NCBI GenBank assembly: GCA_003049465.1
Contig: PYSS01000027.1
Coordinates: forward strand, 115,842 to 179,841
Reading direction: 5' to 3'
Origin: Magnaporthiopsis rhizophila
Lineage: Eukaryota; Ascomycota; Sordariomycetes; Magnaporthales; Magnaporthaceae
Length of the DNA: 64,000 nt
Part shown: piece after piece, positions 22,316 to 32,600 of the stretch
Numbering within the stretch: the first letter of the stretch is position 1
Layout of the letters: every line of letters starts with the position of its first letter
Position numbers and translations under genes: made by a program
The notes under the pieces: generated by a model
What the model saw: only the letters and a program-made list of their open reading frames with translations
Told to the model about the DNA's origin: nothing
Database searches by the model: none

Positions 22316-24242
22316 ATGTCGATCAGCACGTTTTTCCGTCGCCTCAGGGCACTACGCAGACGATATATCATCCTCGCCGTATTTCTCCTCGCTCTCTTCA
22401 CCGTTCACTCTGTGGAGCTCAGGGACCTGAGCGAGGAGTGGCCGTTTCACCCGGCCAGAGGCTACTTTTACATGGAGCCAATGCCCGCACAGGAGCCGGC
22501 TGGCCAATGGGACGACCACCCGGTTGTGTTCCTCCACAAGGAAGCCCTGGACAAGTTTGCCGCTCTGACGGCCCGACAGTCGCGTACCCCAGAAGCCGCC
22601 GAGGTCGAGTACACGCGCAGATACGGTAGGACACCTCCGCCGGGGTTCGCCCGCTGGGTCGAGCACGCCCTGGCCAAGGGCTCGCCTATCATCGACGATT
22701 TTGACGTGCTAACTCGGCCCGTCCACCGGTTCGCCCATCTTTCTGCCACCGAGATCAGGCAGAGGGTGCGCAGGGCCGACGAGGGGAATGTCAAGTTTGG
22801 CATGATCAAGTTGTGCAAGTTTGGAGGCGAGCCCGGAAGGAGGGCATTCGACGAGGGCTGCAAGAAATGGGCCGGGCCCCTGACGAAGCTTCTTGGAGAC
22901 GCCCGAAACTTGGCTCCCGATGTGGAGTTTTTGGTCAATTTCTGGACGAGCCGTCGGTTCTGGTGACGGACGACACTCCGGCAAGGGACTCGGATCCGGC
23001 CTGGACTATGTTATCTAACCACTCCATTGCGAGCTCGGTGGAAACCGCTTGCCGCCTGCGAGGATTCCTCAACCCGTCAACAACTCCATCAAGTCCTTCC
23101 TTACCTTCCATTAGCGCGTCGTCTACATCGAGCATGCCTTCACCCTCACCGACCACGTCGTCACTGTCCCCGCCTCCGTCGAACCATACTCCACACTTTT
23201 CCAACACAACGGCGCCTTTCTCGAACACTACATCGTCTTTGTCCAACAGCTCCTTGCCTCTACAAAGAAGAGAGCCGTCTGGGACATACAACGACTATCA
23301 GATGCCCTTTGTCCGCGACCCCTCGGACGAAAAAGACCTCTGTCGCCACGCGGAGTACTCGGACATGAATGGCTTCGTCATGTGTCCGGCAACCCTACGA
23401 CAGATGTCCACCCTCACTCCTGTCCTCTCACAAACCGCCCCGGATCCCTTTTCGGACATTATCCTTCCGGCGACACACTACAGCATGTCGTGGAACCTCT
23501 ACAAGCCGTGGCAAGACAGGGCCTGGGAGGCCAAGAAGGCCCAGGTCTACTGGACTGGCTCCAACACAGGAGGCCGCTGGACCCTCGAGACGTGGGCCCG
23601 CGGCCTCCGGCAGCGTCTGGTCTCCCTCGCCCAGGGCAAGGAGAAGCGCAAGTACACGTACCTTGGCCACTCCGCCTTCTCGTCCGCAGCCGGTATTGCC
23701 CAACCCCTGCACCCATACATGGTCCCATCGACGGCGCCTGAGCACCTCTCGCGCTTCGACGTGTCTATGACGCGCATCCTCGCCGACGCGTGCGCGACGC
23801 CGGCCGTGTGTGAGGCGCAGCAGCGCGCCTTCTTCGGGACTTGCCGCCGTCGGGCAAGCCCGAAAACATGCACTCGAAGTCGCGCCCGATGCGGTACCGC
23901 CTGCAGCTGGACGTGGACGGCGACAGCTACAGCGGCCGCTTCTACCGCATGCTCGCGTCGCACAGCTGCCCGCCGAAGGCGACGATATTCCGCGAGTGGC
24001 ACGACGACCGCCTGGTCCCCTGGCTCCACTACGTGCCCGTGTCCCAGTCGCTCGAGGAGCTGCCGGAGCTGGTCCGCTTCCTGACCGGGACGGGGCGGGG
24101 GAACGAGATTGCCAGGGCGATCGCCGAGGCCGGGAGGGAGTGGTACGACAGGGCGGTTGCGCCTGTGCACCAGGGCTTGTATCTGTATAGGCTTATGCTG
24201 GAGCTGGCTTGGCTCATGGACGAGTCGCGGCCGGCAAGGTAG
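22316..24242 (+). pseudogene. GT90 (CAP10-type) glycosyltransferase with two frame breaks
   Basis: Type II membrane protein. The basic N-terminus (MSISTFFRRLRALRRRY) is followed by one anchor helix (IILAVFLLALFTVHSVEL) and a luminal domain. Segments typical of fungal CAP10/beta-1,2-xylosyltransferase-like GT90 enzymes appear in order: HPVVFLHKEAL, DDFDVLTRPVHRF, VLVTDDTPARD, YNDYQMPFVRDPSDEKDLC, YWTGSNTGGRW, then YRLQLDVDGDSYSGRFYRML, REWHDDRLVPWLHYVPVS and LYRLMLELAWLMD. The reading frame changes by one missing base near 22942 (a C run) and near 23837 (GGG). Joined, the protein is about 640 residues, normal for the family. It has an unusual Ser/Thr/Pro-rich insert of about 80 residues (23050-23285). 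It probably acts in the Golgi on cell-wall or capsule-like glycans. The frame breaks may be sequence errors or real inactivation. Confidence 0.8.
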
Positions 24243-25411
24243 CGTTTTACTGGTGAGCAATACAATGACGGCTTACAGCAGCAGCTTTGAGGGGATATTG
24301 GAGGGGGACTTTCAGTTCCTAGACCTCGTGACTGATGCCGCGCTTGAGAACGGATTTCACGACAAAGCTCTCCAACAAGAAGGGAAAAAAAAAAGAGCAG
24401 ATTGTAATTTTTTGTCCTACCTATGAGACACCCACCAAAACGGGCAACCTACAAAAGAGCCATAGAGGACGATAGGGTGTGGGCGGGCTAAGTCTAGGGG
24501 AAGATAGTTCAGAGCCAGGGAAACGTTGCAGGTATATCAGACGTCATTTGGTACAGCATCCGGCCCATCCATCGAAACCCAGCAGGCTCTCCTGATGGTC
24601 CGCAGGTCAGCTTTATCGTTGGCTCGTCACACCAGCACTCGGGCCTCGACGAGCCGGCGGTTTGAAACACACCATCCTTGCTCCTTTGGCGCGGAATGTT
24701 CTAATCTCGGAGGCAGGCACACTGGATACGATGCAGATCCGCCGATAGCCGGTTTCAGGGCGGCTGCGGGACGATCCCTTTGGTTCCCGGTGCTAGATTT
24801 GTTATGAAACCGCACTATTGACAGCGGGCGAGCCGGGATGATCAGAGCCCTGCCCGCAACTTTATTAAAAGGTAAAGCTTGCTCCGTATCAGTATTAGTC
24901 ATGTGCTCTACCCAGATATTACCCATGCGGCTCGCACTAACAGATCAGCTCGTTCAGCTAGACGCTACCATCCAACGCCTCGGGCCGTAGTATGCAGCTC
25001 GTTTGCTTCGAATGCTCGAGCCTTGTGCAGCCATGTCCTCCGAGGCAGACCACGGCCACCGCAGACGGGGAGGAAAACGATGAACCCTGTGGCCTTGGGA
25101 GCGAGCGAGTCCGTCACACACAATAGAAAACGTGAATAACATCAAACAATTGTAACAAAGGACTGTCCGGCAGACAGCGTAATGAGTACAGGTTCGGGTC
25201 CTTAAACCCCGGCGAGCCCAATTTGACAGAAAAGTCCGGCTGGGTGGCCTCGGTATGGGTCTTCTACATCACTTGGATTGCGATTTTGACATCGTAGTCT
25301 CCCTGAGGGAGCGACTCCACATCTTGCGACCCAGGCTAAGATGCAGAACGGCGGCGAGTCTAGCAAGGTACCGGATAACACCTCTGACACGGCTTGAAAG
25401 AAGACAGCCAC

Positions 25412-25887
25412 CACCAGTGGCCTCGGGCAGCACCATAGTGAATTGGAAGCGCGAGGCCGCAGCCATGAAAGACGGCTACCACGAGGGTTAGGGTTAGAAC
25501 CACATCCACCTCCGGTTGGGCGGACGGGCTCCTTCGGGTAGGCTGTCTAGACGACCAAGTATCCCTTTGGGACGAAGAAAGCGGGTCCTGGTAATACATC
25601 GAGGGCTCAGACGAGGCACCCGACGACATAGAGCAGAACGAGTCCTGGACCGCCTCCAGCCTCGACGAACGCGCTCCCTCGGCGGGGAGTGAACCGTATC
25701 CTACGCGCGGGACCCGGCACAGAGCGGCCATATCAATGTCGCCGCTCTAACCACAGAGCATTGGTTCGCGTGGGATGAGAGGATCGACAAAATGTACGCC
25801 CTGCCTCTTGTGGAGGTGACCCAGGGAAAGGGGCTCTATGGCAGGCTGATCGTCGGTCGGTCCCGGCCGCGCCCCTCCCCACGTTGA
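25412..25887 (+). pseudogene. Decayed protein-coding remnant, family unknown
   Basis: Protein-like stretches with G/C-ending codons follow each other on the plus strand but in shifting frames. They are ASGSTIVNWKREAAAMKDGYHEG-type sequence up to a TAG at 25489, then CLDDQVSLWDEESGSW interrupted by TAA at 25592-25594, then YIEGSDEAPDDIEQNESW. A one-base break near 25700 precedes ARDPAQSGHINVAAL and HWFAWDERIDKMYALPLVEV, ending at TGA 25885. A further plausible stretch (HVDQKIPYF) continues in another frame to about 25990. The TAA follows TGG where CAA would give Gln, as expected from a C-to-T change in CpA (the RIP pattern of fungi). No family recognised. The minus strand also has an open frame (25731-25360), which I judge a shadow. 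Confidence 0.5.
25485..25497. repeat. Short interstitial telomere-like repeat
   Basis: GGGTTAGGGTTAG, two units of the fungal telomere repeat, inside the decayed coding region. A second two-unit copy occurs at 33708-33718. Two units can arise by chance. Confidence 0.5.
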
Positions 25888-26987
25888 CCAGAAGATTCCC
25901 TATTTCTCCGCCACAATGAACGCTACGCGGAGGCTCTGGAGAGCCCGGGATGGAACAGGAACTTGTAATTGTGTGATTAGTTCATCGTCTTGTCACAGTT
26001 CTGTGCCGCGCAGGACTGAGACAACGCGGTTTTTCTTTTCTTGGTGCTATGAACTGATAATCCTGCGTGTCTTTTGGTATCCTCGGCTTTCAGTCCGAAG
26101 AACCGCCATCAAGACAACACCCTTAAACCCAATAGATAAAGAGTAGTGTGTTGAAACATGTGACTTGATTTGTCCTCTATTAAGTAACATTGACCCGAGA
26201 GAAGCATAATTCCCGTGTATTTCATCCCCATCTCGGTTCGCGTAGTCTCGTGTGCAATCCCATCCCATTTGGGTCACCGCCCAGGCGGGAACGACCCGAT
26301 TCATCCTATACTCGAATATTCCCAGGATGAAAGTACAAGAACCAAAACATATCAAGTCTCCGAAGGTTTATGTGTAAAGCAAACAAGGGGTATCGATGAC
26401 AAAGCGTACAAAAAAAAGAATAAAAAAAGGCGAACAAGAAAACGGTAGCGAGATAAAATCTCAGCCGAGATGCCGCTAATAACTCAAAACCTGAATCGAA
26501 GAAGTAAAAAAGATGCCCCAAATGTGGGTATGTGGAGGTATGTTAACAGATGACCAGAGTCTCGGTTCGAGCGCGGACGGAGCCAGTTGATGTCATGTTA
26601 GTATACCAGAGGAGCCATTGTCCGGTTGCCAGCCAAATCGATCCAGGGGAGACAGGATTTTTGTGGGCTTGGGACAGCCTGGTTTTCATGCTTTTTTTGG
26701 TCTTTGCATGTTTGATATGTTAGGGATGACAGGTCAAGGAAAGGTGTTAAAGAGTGACAGTAGTTGGACGGATAGGTGCAAGGAAATAAGAGTCGAATGA
26801 GTGTAAGGATGTCTCAGAGATGTATTCTGGACAGTCGGTTTGTGCAAGGAAAGAGTCCAGTGTGGACAGGTAGGTGTCTCGTGTGGCTAGATTTGGCATG
26901 GCATCCTTTCATGGCATCACTCCCGGCATACATCACCTTGTGGTTTTGGCGCTGGTGTTAACCCGGCATCTTCCCGAGTGCTGATGT

Positions 26988-29600
26988 TTAGCCGGATTGA
27001 GAAGTCTCCGTCTCGGGCAGGCGGTTACCGGCCGACCAGCTCTTCCTCTTAATGTCCGTCGACGACCTAGGTGACAGGTCCAGCAGGCGAGCGCTGCCGG
27101 CGCTGATGTGTCGCGCATGGGGCTGACCGAGGTTGATGCTGGTCGCTCTCTGCAGGTGACCGACGTCTTCAGACGCGTTGCTGACGGGCGAAGCAGGGGA
27201 TGTGGGGGATCCCGGCTCGCTGTTGTCGTCAGGAGCGGTGACGGGCCTCACCATGTTAAGGAGACCTTCTCTGCTTTTGATGCGTCCTGCAGGAGATGGC
27301 CGGACGACCTCGGGCTGCTTGCCGCTCACGGCTCCCCAGCGAGGATCGTCGTCCTCGTCGCTCGAGGGTCTGAGCTCGCCAGTAGACTCGTGACCGGCCC
27401 AAGCGACCGGGTATACCATGCCTGAGGCTCGACTGGCGACCCTGTTGAGATACTCGTCGTCGGCAATGCCTGCCGAGTCGTCTGCGTTCTCACCAGCCTC
27501 CGTCATGTCGTCGTCCGGGCCTTCGAACATTTGCACGGGTCGCTGCTTCGTCTGAGAGGAAAGTCGGCCGCTCTTGATGCGGCCAGAAAGCCACGAGCCC
27601 TCCGAGTCGATCGACGCCAGCGACATGGCTTGCTGCGGCTCAGGCGAGGGTTCGACTCCATCTCTGAACAGAGAAGACGGCGTACGTCTTATATCATCGA
27701 ATACAGGCGTGTCATGACGCCTGCCGGGGATGTTGATGGGGGCGCTGGGGGCGGGCATCGCGTCGGCCGGAGGGGAATCCTGCTCCTTGATGACAGGTGG
27801 CATGGCGTCAAATTCGGGTGACTGCATTCGTGAGTCCGGAGGCGACAGCGGATGCTCGGGGAGATCCTCTCGGAAGCGAGACCGCGTTCGTTTCGGGACG
27901 CCTGTTCCTCGGCCGGCAGCGCCCGGTGGGATGAAGGTCACGTTGAACGGAGAGATGGGCTGTGATTGTGCCGGCCCTTGGGTCGACATGGAATCGCGCG
28001 AGGCGTTGGAGAAGGACGAGGGTCCTGAGCTTCGCTTGGTCCTGAGACCCCACTTGAAGAATGAGGTCCAGGACATGGGGCCTCGGGACGAAGCCTCAGA
28101 GGCGTTGCGCGGGGTTCCTGAGATGTCCGATTGCGCATTCAGCGAGAGTGGCGACTTGGAGCGTGACTTCTTGGAGCGCAAGAAGCCTTTGACCTTGGGG
28201 CTCTGCTCCTGCGCTAGGGGCATGATGGGCTCCTCGGGATCCTGCTTGCCGGGCGACGTCGATTCCTCCAGGACAATGCTATCAACCCGGTGGAAGACAT
28301 CGAGCGGACGCTGACGTTCCGCTGTCTGGTCATCGGCGCCGTTGGGGCTGGCAGCAGCAACGTCCTCGGGGCGCTTGTCCGACTTCTTTGTCGGGGAAGC
28401 ACTGGGCTGGCGTCGTCTCGAGGACGTAACAACAGCCGAAGTTATGTCGATTCCAAGACTGACGGACTCGCGACCAAGCACGCCGCGCTCGAGGTTCGCC
28501 GGCGACTCTCTGCCCTTCTCGACGGCTCGCCTCTCCCTCTCGGCTCGACGGGCGAGCCTGCTGTCGATCTTTTCCTGTTCGCGCTCGCGCTTCCTCTCCC
28601 TCCTTCGCTTGTCGCGCTCCATAAGCTCCCGCAGGTCGCTGGCATCGAGGTCGTTGGCAAGATCGTCGACTCGCTTGTGCGCCTTGAGCGTGGCCTCGGG
28701 AATCTGCGACTTGCTCGAGACCTTGCGCCTCTGGGAGTCGGCGCGCGTGGGCGCGGCCCCGGTGATGGACTGCGAGGGCGTGCATCGTGGGTTTGTCGTG
28801 CGCCTCAGGGTGGGCTTCGGGGCGAGGACATCGAACGCAGAGACTTTGTACGAGACCTGCTCAGAGTCGGAGGACAGGCTAGAGTGGATCGACTCGGCCA
28901 GCGGGAGCGACACATCGGAAGGGTGCTGTTCTCTGTCCCAGGGGTTCTTCACAAAGGCGAAGCCGCCCGACTTGACACGGCGATTGTCCTTCCTGAGAGG
29001 CCGTCCCGAGGTCCAGGCATCGGTGGCGGGCCGCACCGGGATGAAGTCCCTCAGGGCCTTGAGCTCGGCCTCGCGCTCGCGATCGTGCGAGTTCTTCCTC
29101 CGCTTGCTCAGTTTGCGCGACATTAGATGGCCGCTGTCGCGCTTCGCTGGGTAGAGGGTGGGGATACGACCGAAGGGGGCATAGGCAGCGCCCTCATGCG
29201 TGGGCGCACCCGCCTCCTTATCCTCCTGTCCTGTCGTCGACTGGAGACGGGGCTCTGGTGACGTGGCGGGGTTGGACCCTGCATGGCGAGGAGGCAGTGG
29301 AGCCGACCCCCGTTTGGATTTTCGGATGCTTCTTCTCGGCCCGACCAAGATTTCATCCCTTCGTCCCAGCTCGAAGCTGTAGGTCCTGGTCAGCCTCTGC
29401 AGCCTGCTCGGGCGCCGGTGGACGGGGTCCGTGCCGGAAAGCTGCGGCGCGTCGGGCAGTGGTGACAGAACATCGACTGGAGCAGTGGTCGATGATGTGG
29501 CGGGCGCAGTCTGCCTCTTCGGAACTTGCGCGTCGTCTCCGTTAGCGGCGCGGATCGAGCGTTTCCTGCGCGTCCTCCTTCGAAAGAGCCACAGAGCCAT
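26988..29600 (-). CDS. Large disordered conserved fungal protein, function unknown
   Basis: 870 residues in one exon from an ATG with a basic start (MALWLFRRRTRRKRS). The protein is mostly low-complexity Ser/Pro/Arg/Glu sequence. A strongly charged, probably helical segment (about residues 305-365) includes DDLANDLDASDLRELMERD, followed by dense Arg/Lys/Glu. Compact motifs that may be conserved are GRRDEILVGPRRSIRK, AYAPFGRIPTLYPAKRDSGH, PMSWTSFFKWGLRTKRS and YLNRVASRASGMVYPVAWAG. No enzyme or membrane domain is seen. Many RRxS/SP sites suggest regulation by phosphorylation, and the style resembles fungal cell-cortex or polarity scaffolds, but that is a guess. The gene is isolated, with over 2.7 kb and 4.4 kb of non-coding DNA on its sides. 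Confidence 0.75.
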   Translation of the reverse strand: MALWLFRRRTRRKRSIRAANGDDAQVPKRQTAPATSSTTAPVDVLSPLPDAPQLSGTDPVHRRPSRLQRLTRTYSFELGRRDEILVGPRRSIRKSKRGSAPLPPRHAGSNPATSPEPRLQSTTGQEDKEAGAPTHEGAAYAPFGRIPTLYPAKRDSGHLMSRKLSKRRKNSHDREREAELKALRDFIPVRPATDAWTSGRPLRKDNRRVKSGGFAFVKNPWDREQHPSDVSLPLAESIHSSLSSDSEQVSYKVSAFDVLAPKPTLRRTTNPRCTPSQSITGAAPTRADSQRRKVSSKSQIPEATLKAHKRVDDLANDLDASDLRELMERDKRRRERKREREQEKIDSRLARRAERERRAVEKGRESPANLERGVLGRESVSLGIDITSAVVTSSRRRQPSASPTKKSDKRPEDVAAASPNGADDQTAERQRPLDVFHRVDSIVLEESTSPGKQDPEEPIMPLAQEQSPKVKGFLRSKKSRSKSPLSLNAQSDISGTPRNASEASSRGPMSWTSFFKWGLRTKRSSGPSSFSNASRDSMSTQGPAQSQPISPFNVTFIPPGAAGRGTGVPKRTRSRFREDLPEHPLSPPDSRMQSPEFDAMPPVIKEQDSPPADAMPAPSAPINIPGRRHDTPVFDDIRRTPSSLFRDGVEPSPEPQQAMSLASIDSEGSWLSGRIKSGRLSSQTKQRPVQMFEGPDDDMTEAGENADDSAGIADDEYLNRVASRASGMVYPVAWAGHESTGELRPSSDEDDDPRWGAVSGKQPEVVRPSPAGRIKSREGLLNMVRPVTAPDDNSEPGSPTSPASPVSNASEDVGHLQRATSINLGQPHARHISAGSARLLDLSPRSSTDIKRKSWSAGNRLPETETSQSG

Positions 29601-32600
29601 GTTGGCCGGCGGGGTTCCGGCGTCCCCGCGGAGCCACTTGCGAGGGTATGCCGAGTTATGCCTTTGGATGGCGTGCTTTTAATTTGTTCAATGCTGCGCG
29701 TAGAGGGTCCCGTTGCGGTCGGGATGGGATGGGATCCTGGAGTTCGCGTTATAGGAGAGGGGCATCCTTAATAGACGCTGTTGTAAGGGTGGCTAGAGAG
29801 AGCGAGCGTCGGGCTGGGCGGGCTGGGAGATAGGCCGGTTCGTTGGTTAGCATGGGCTGGTTCGCAATCTTCTTAGGGTTGCAAATATTGCTTCTTGGAG
29901 TCCTTGCTGCAGTCAAACGCTGTCGCGGTGACTCCCTGATGGCCCATTCCCCTCCCCGCAGCAGACAAGACGGAATGCCAGCCTCAGGACTGCGCTCCCG
30001 ACGCAATCCTTCAGCCAAGTCTTTTTGTAAACGCACAGGTCCAGGCTTGTCTGTGCGGGCGACGCCGTCGCAATGACCTTTTTGAGTCGACGGGACGAAG
30101 CTTGAACCTGTCGCCTGTCGCTGTGGAGCCACGAAGAGAAGGCGCGTCCAAGGTGGAAGAGACGGAAGTAACCTTACCGGTGGCGGTTATTTGCATCAGA
30201 GATAAGGTGCAAAAGCCCATTGATTAACGTCCTGCTCGACTCGCAAAGCAAAAGGGCCAAGCAGAAGACGCGCCGGATCTCGAGAAAAAGAAGGTGACTC
30301 GGGATGGATGCGCAAGCCAACGAACGGGCAGGGCGAGGTGGTGGTGGTTGTGGGTGGGATGAGTTTTGCGGCCCCAGCTCAGGTTGCAGGCCGCAAAAGG
30401 GCGGGGGCAGGGGCGACCCGGGGGTGGATTTGAGTGAGAGGTCGGGCGGGCAGGACAGGGGCGAGGCGTGGAGGAAGGGCGGAAGGGGCGACAAGCGAGA
30501 AGCATAGGGCCCCTTGGCCCAGCATCAGCGCCGGCAGACCACGGCAAGGTACCCGCGGGGTGGGTCCAGTGACAAAATAGAGAAGTGGGTGAGGAATGGC
30601 CGTCGCACTTTCCCTCAGGGCAGCTTTCCATCTCCCGTCCCGGCTGGGAGGACCAGTCAGGGGAAACAGGACGCGCCCAGCCAAGGACCAAGACGCCACT
30701 GGAAGTACGGGCAGTACCGACTTTGTACACTGAAAGTACATTCTGCTCTACCGGGCGACGGCGGACAGGGGCGAACAGGCTAGGAAATACAAGTCGACTC
30801 GAAGCCTCCACTCACACCTAACTGGGTCGCATCCAGCAGCCCACCGACCACCAAACCGTGGCTCCTGATGGAAAGCCGAGACTGTTCCGTCAGGGGGTTT
30901 GCTTTCCGATCCGCCGTTAGACCTTGGGGGTGGCGAGGCCAAGCGACTTGGAGCGGCGCAAGTGGCAGTGGGAGGTGACGACGAACAACGGCTGACGACA
31001 ACGCCACAACCTGTCACCTGTGCTACGAAGGCATGGAAGGCTACTTACTGGTGCCCTACGGTGCTAAGTATCAAGGTCAAGACTGAGGTGTATACTTGTC
31101 CAGCCGCAAATCAAGGCCAACCAACCTCTAGCGCCTCTCATTCTCTCACAGATCAGGGAAGGATCATCCTGGAGTCGACCAATCGTTGGAGTCGTAGGCT
31201 TTGCTCCGGCTCTGAACATTCTCTGTTCCAATTGGGTCCAACGAAGATGCTCACATCGCTTCCCCCGCGGCAGGGAGGAGAAGAGTGCAGCAAAAGTGCC
31301 AACTTGTCCCGCTATAGGATAGCTTGAAACGTTTACGCATACGCCCAGAGGGGACACTAGGCTTTTTCCATTCTTATCGGCATATCCCAGATGAGCAAGG
31401 CCGGTTGGGCAACGGGATATCATCAACTGTTCTTTGGCAGCGCTAGTCATCAACCGGTTGAGGCACTACTGTCATCTATCTTCTAGTTATACAACGTGTA
31501 GGCTACATTGGCTTCATGAGTACACGTTGTCAACGTCGGACGAAGGTGGCAAACGGCAGCATGTGCGCGGCTATGCGTAGGGTCGGTGCGCTGGCTAGGC
31601 TTTTTCGCCAAAGCCAATTCCACCCCCAGGAACAATTGAAAAAAAAAAAAAAAACCTTCGCTCACCCCAGTCCCCCGTGTCGCTCGCGCGGGCTCTACAT
31701 CTGCAGGCTGATGTGACTGTGAGCCTGCAGCTGCAGACGCAGGGGCATGCAGCAAGCGAGCAGGCACTGGTGGTCCAACCAGACAGACCGCCGCAAACAG
31801 GATCGGCGGGAAAAAAAGAAACCAATGACGTTTGCTCCCAGATTTGCGTCGCCCGTGGATTCCTCGCCACCAGGAATGGACAACACCTGACCGATGGGCA
31901 AATTTGATTTTCCGATATGGCTGGTACATGAAGGGATACGAGAGGTGTACGTACTCACTTCCATCTCCAGGGCGGGCCCCTTGTGTTCGGATTCATCTTT
32001 TCTGCCCTTTTGTCGTCCGTCAAGCATGAAGAAAAAAAACCGAACACGGGGGGTGGGGCAGTGCTTCTGGAAAAATGGTACTAACCAAGCATGTGTCTAG
32101 CGCCGGCTCTAATTGCCCCCGCCAATACGAGCCTTTTCATCCTATCACGAACGCCACACCCTTTTTTTTCTCTCCTTTTTTTTTTCCCCGCTGGACTGTC
32201 CCTGCAAGCCCGAGATCTGCCTGCAGCGGTTGTGCTCGCGGTGGCTGTCGGACTAATACGCATCTCCTCACACAGAGGCTGCCCGCCCGTGCCGCCCTAC
32301 TGTGCTCACACGCACCGCAGACCAAGCAAAAACCCTTTTTTTTGGTGAGCATTTTTGCTGCATCCAAGGTCCTCGTCCCCCTCAATCCCACAGAATCTTC
32401 TCGCCGCGTTTCAATTTCAACCCTTGCCAATATCAGGCATAGGTATATCCGACTCGGCCCAAGCGGGCCACTTGCACAAACGTCCCATTATCCACTGGTT
32501 CTCGCGTGCATATCTCTCCTGAGCTGCCGACAGAGCCCCATGCCGTGGCGCCGAAGATCTCGCTCATGCAGCTTGGCCTCTTTTGGTCAAAGACCCGCTG

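Larger units (their letters stand above)
24243..26987. other. 2.7-kb interval containing gene remains
   Basis: Apart from the decayed coding segment at about 25.4-25.9 kb, no frame here is convincing. Two tandem TTAGGG-like units lie at 25485-25497. The right part (26-27 kb) is less GC-rich and is probably 3' flanking DNA of the next gene. Confidence 0.55.

Noticed and set aside
25360..25731. Minus-strand 123-codon ORF opposite the decayed gene
   Set aside because: It has an ATG and some bias, but the plus strand reads better (acidic, aromatic-rich stretches with G/C third positions), and the minus frame ends in a run typical of a shadow frame.
30224..30811. 195-codon minus-strand ORF
   Set aside because: Pro/Arg/Cys-rich shadow-type composition in a promoter region, no motif.
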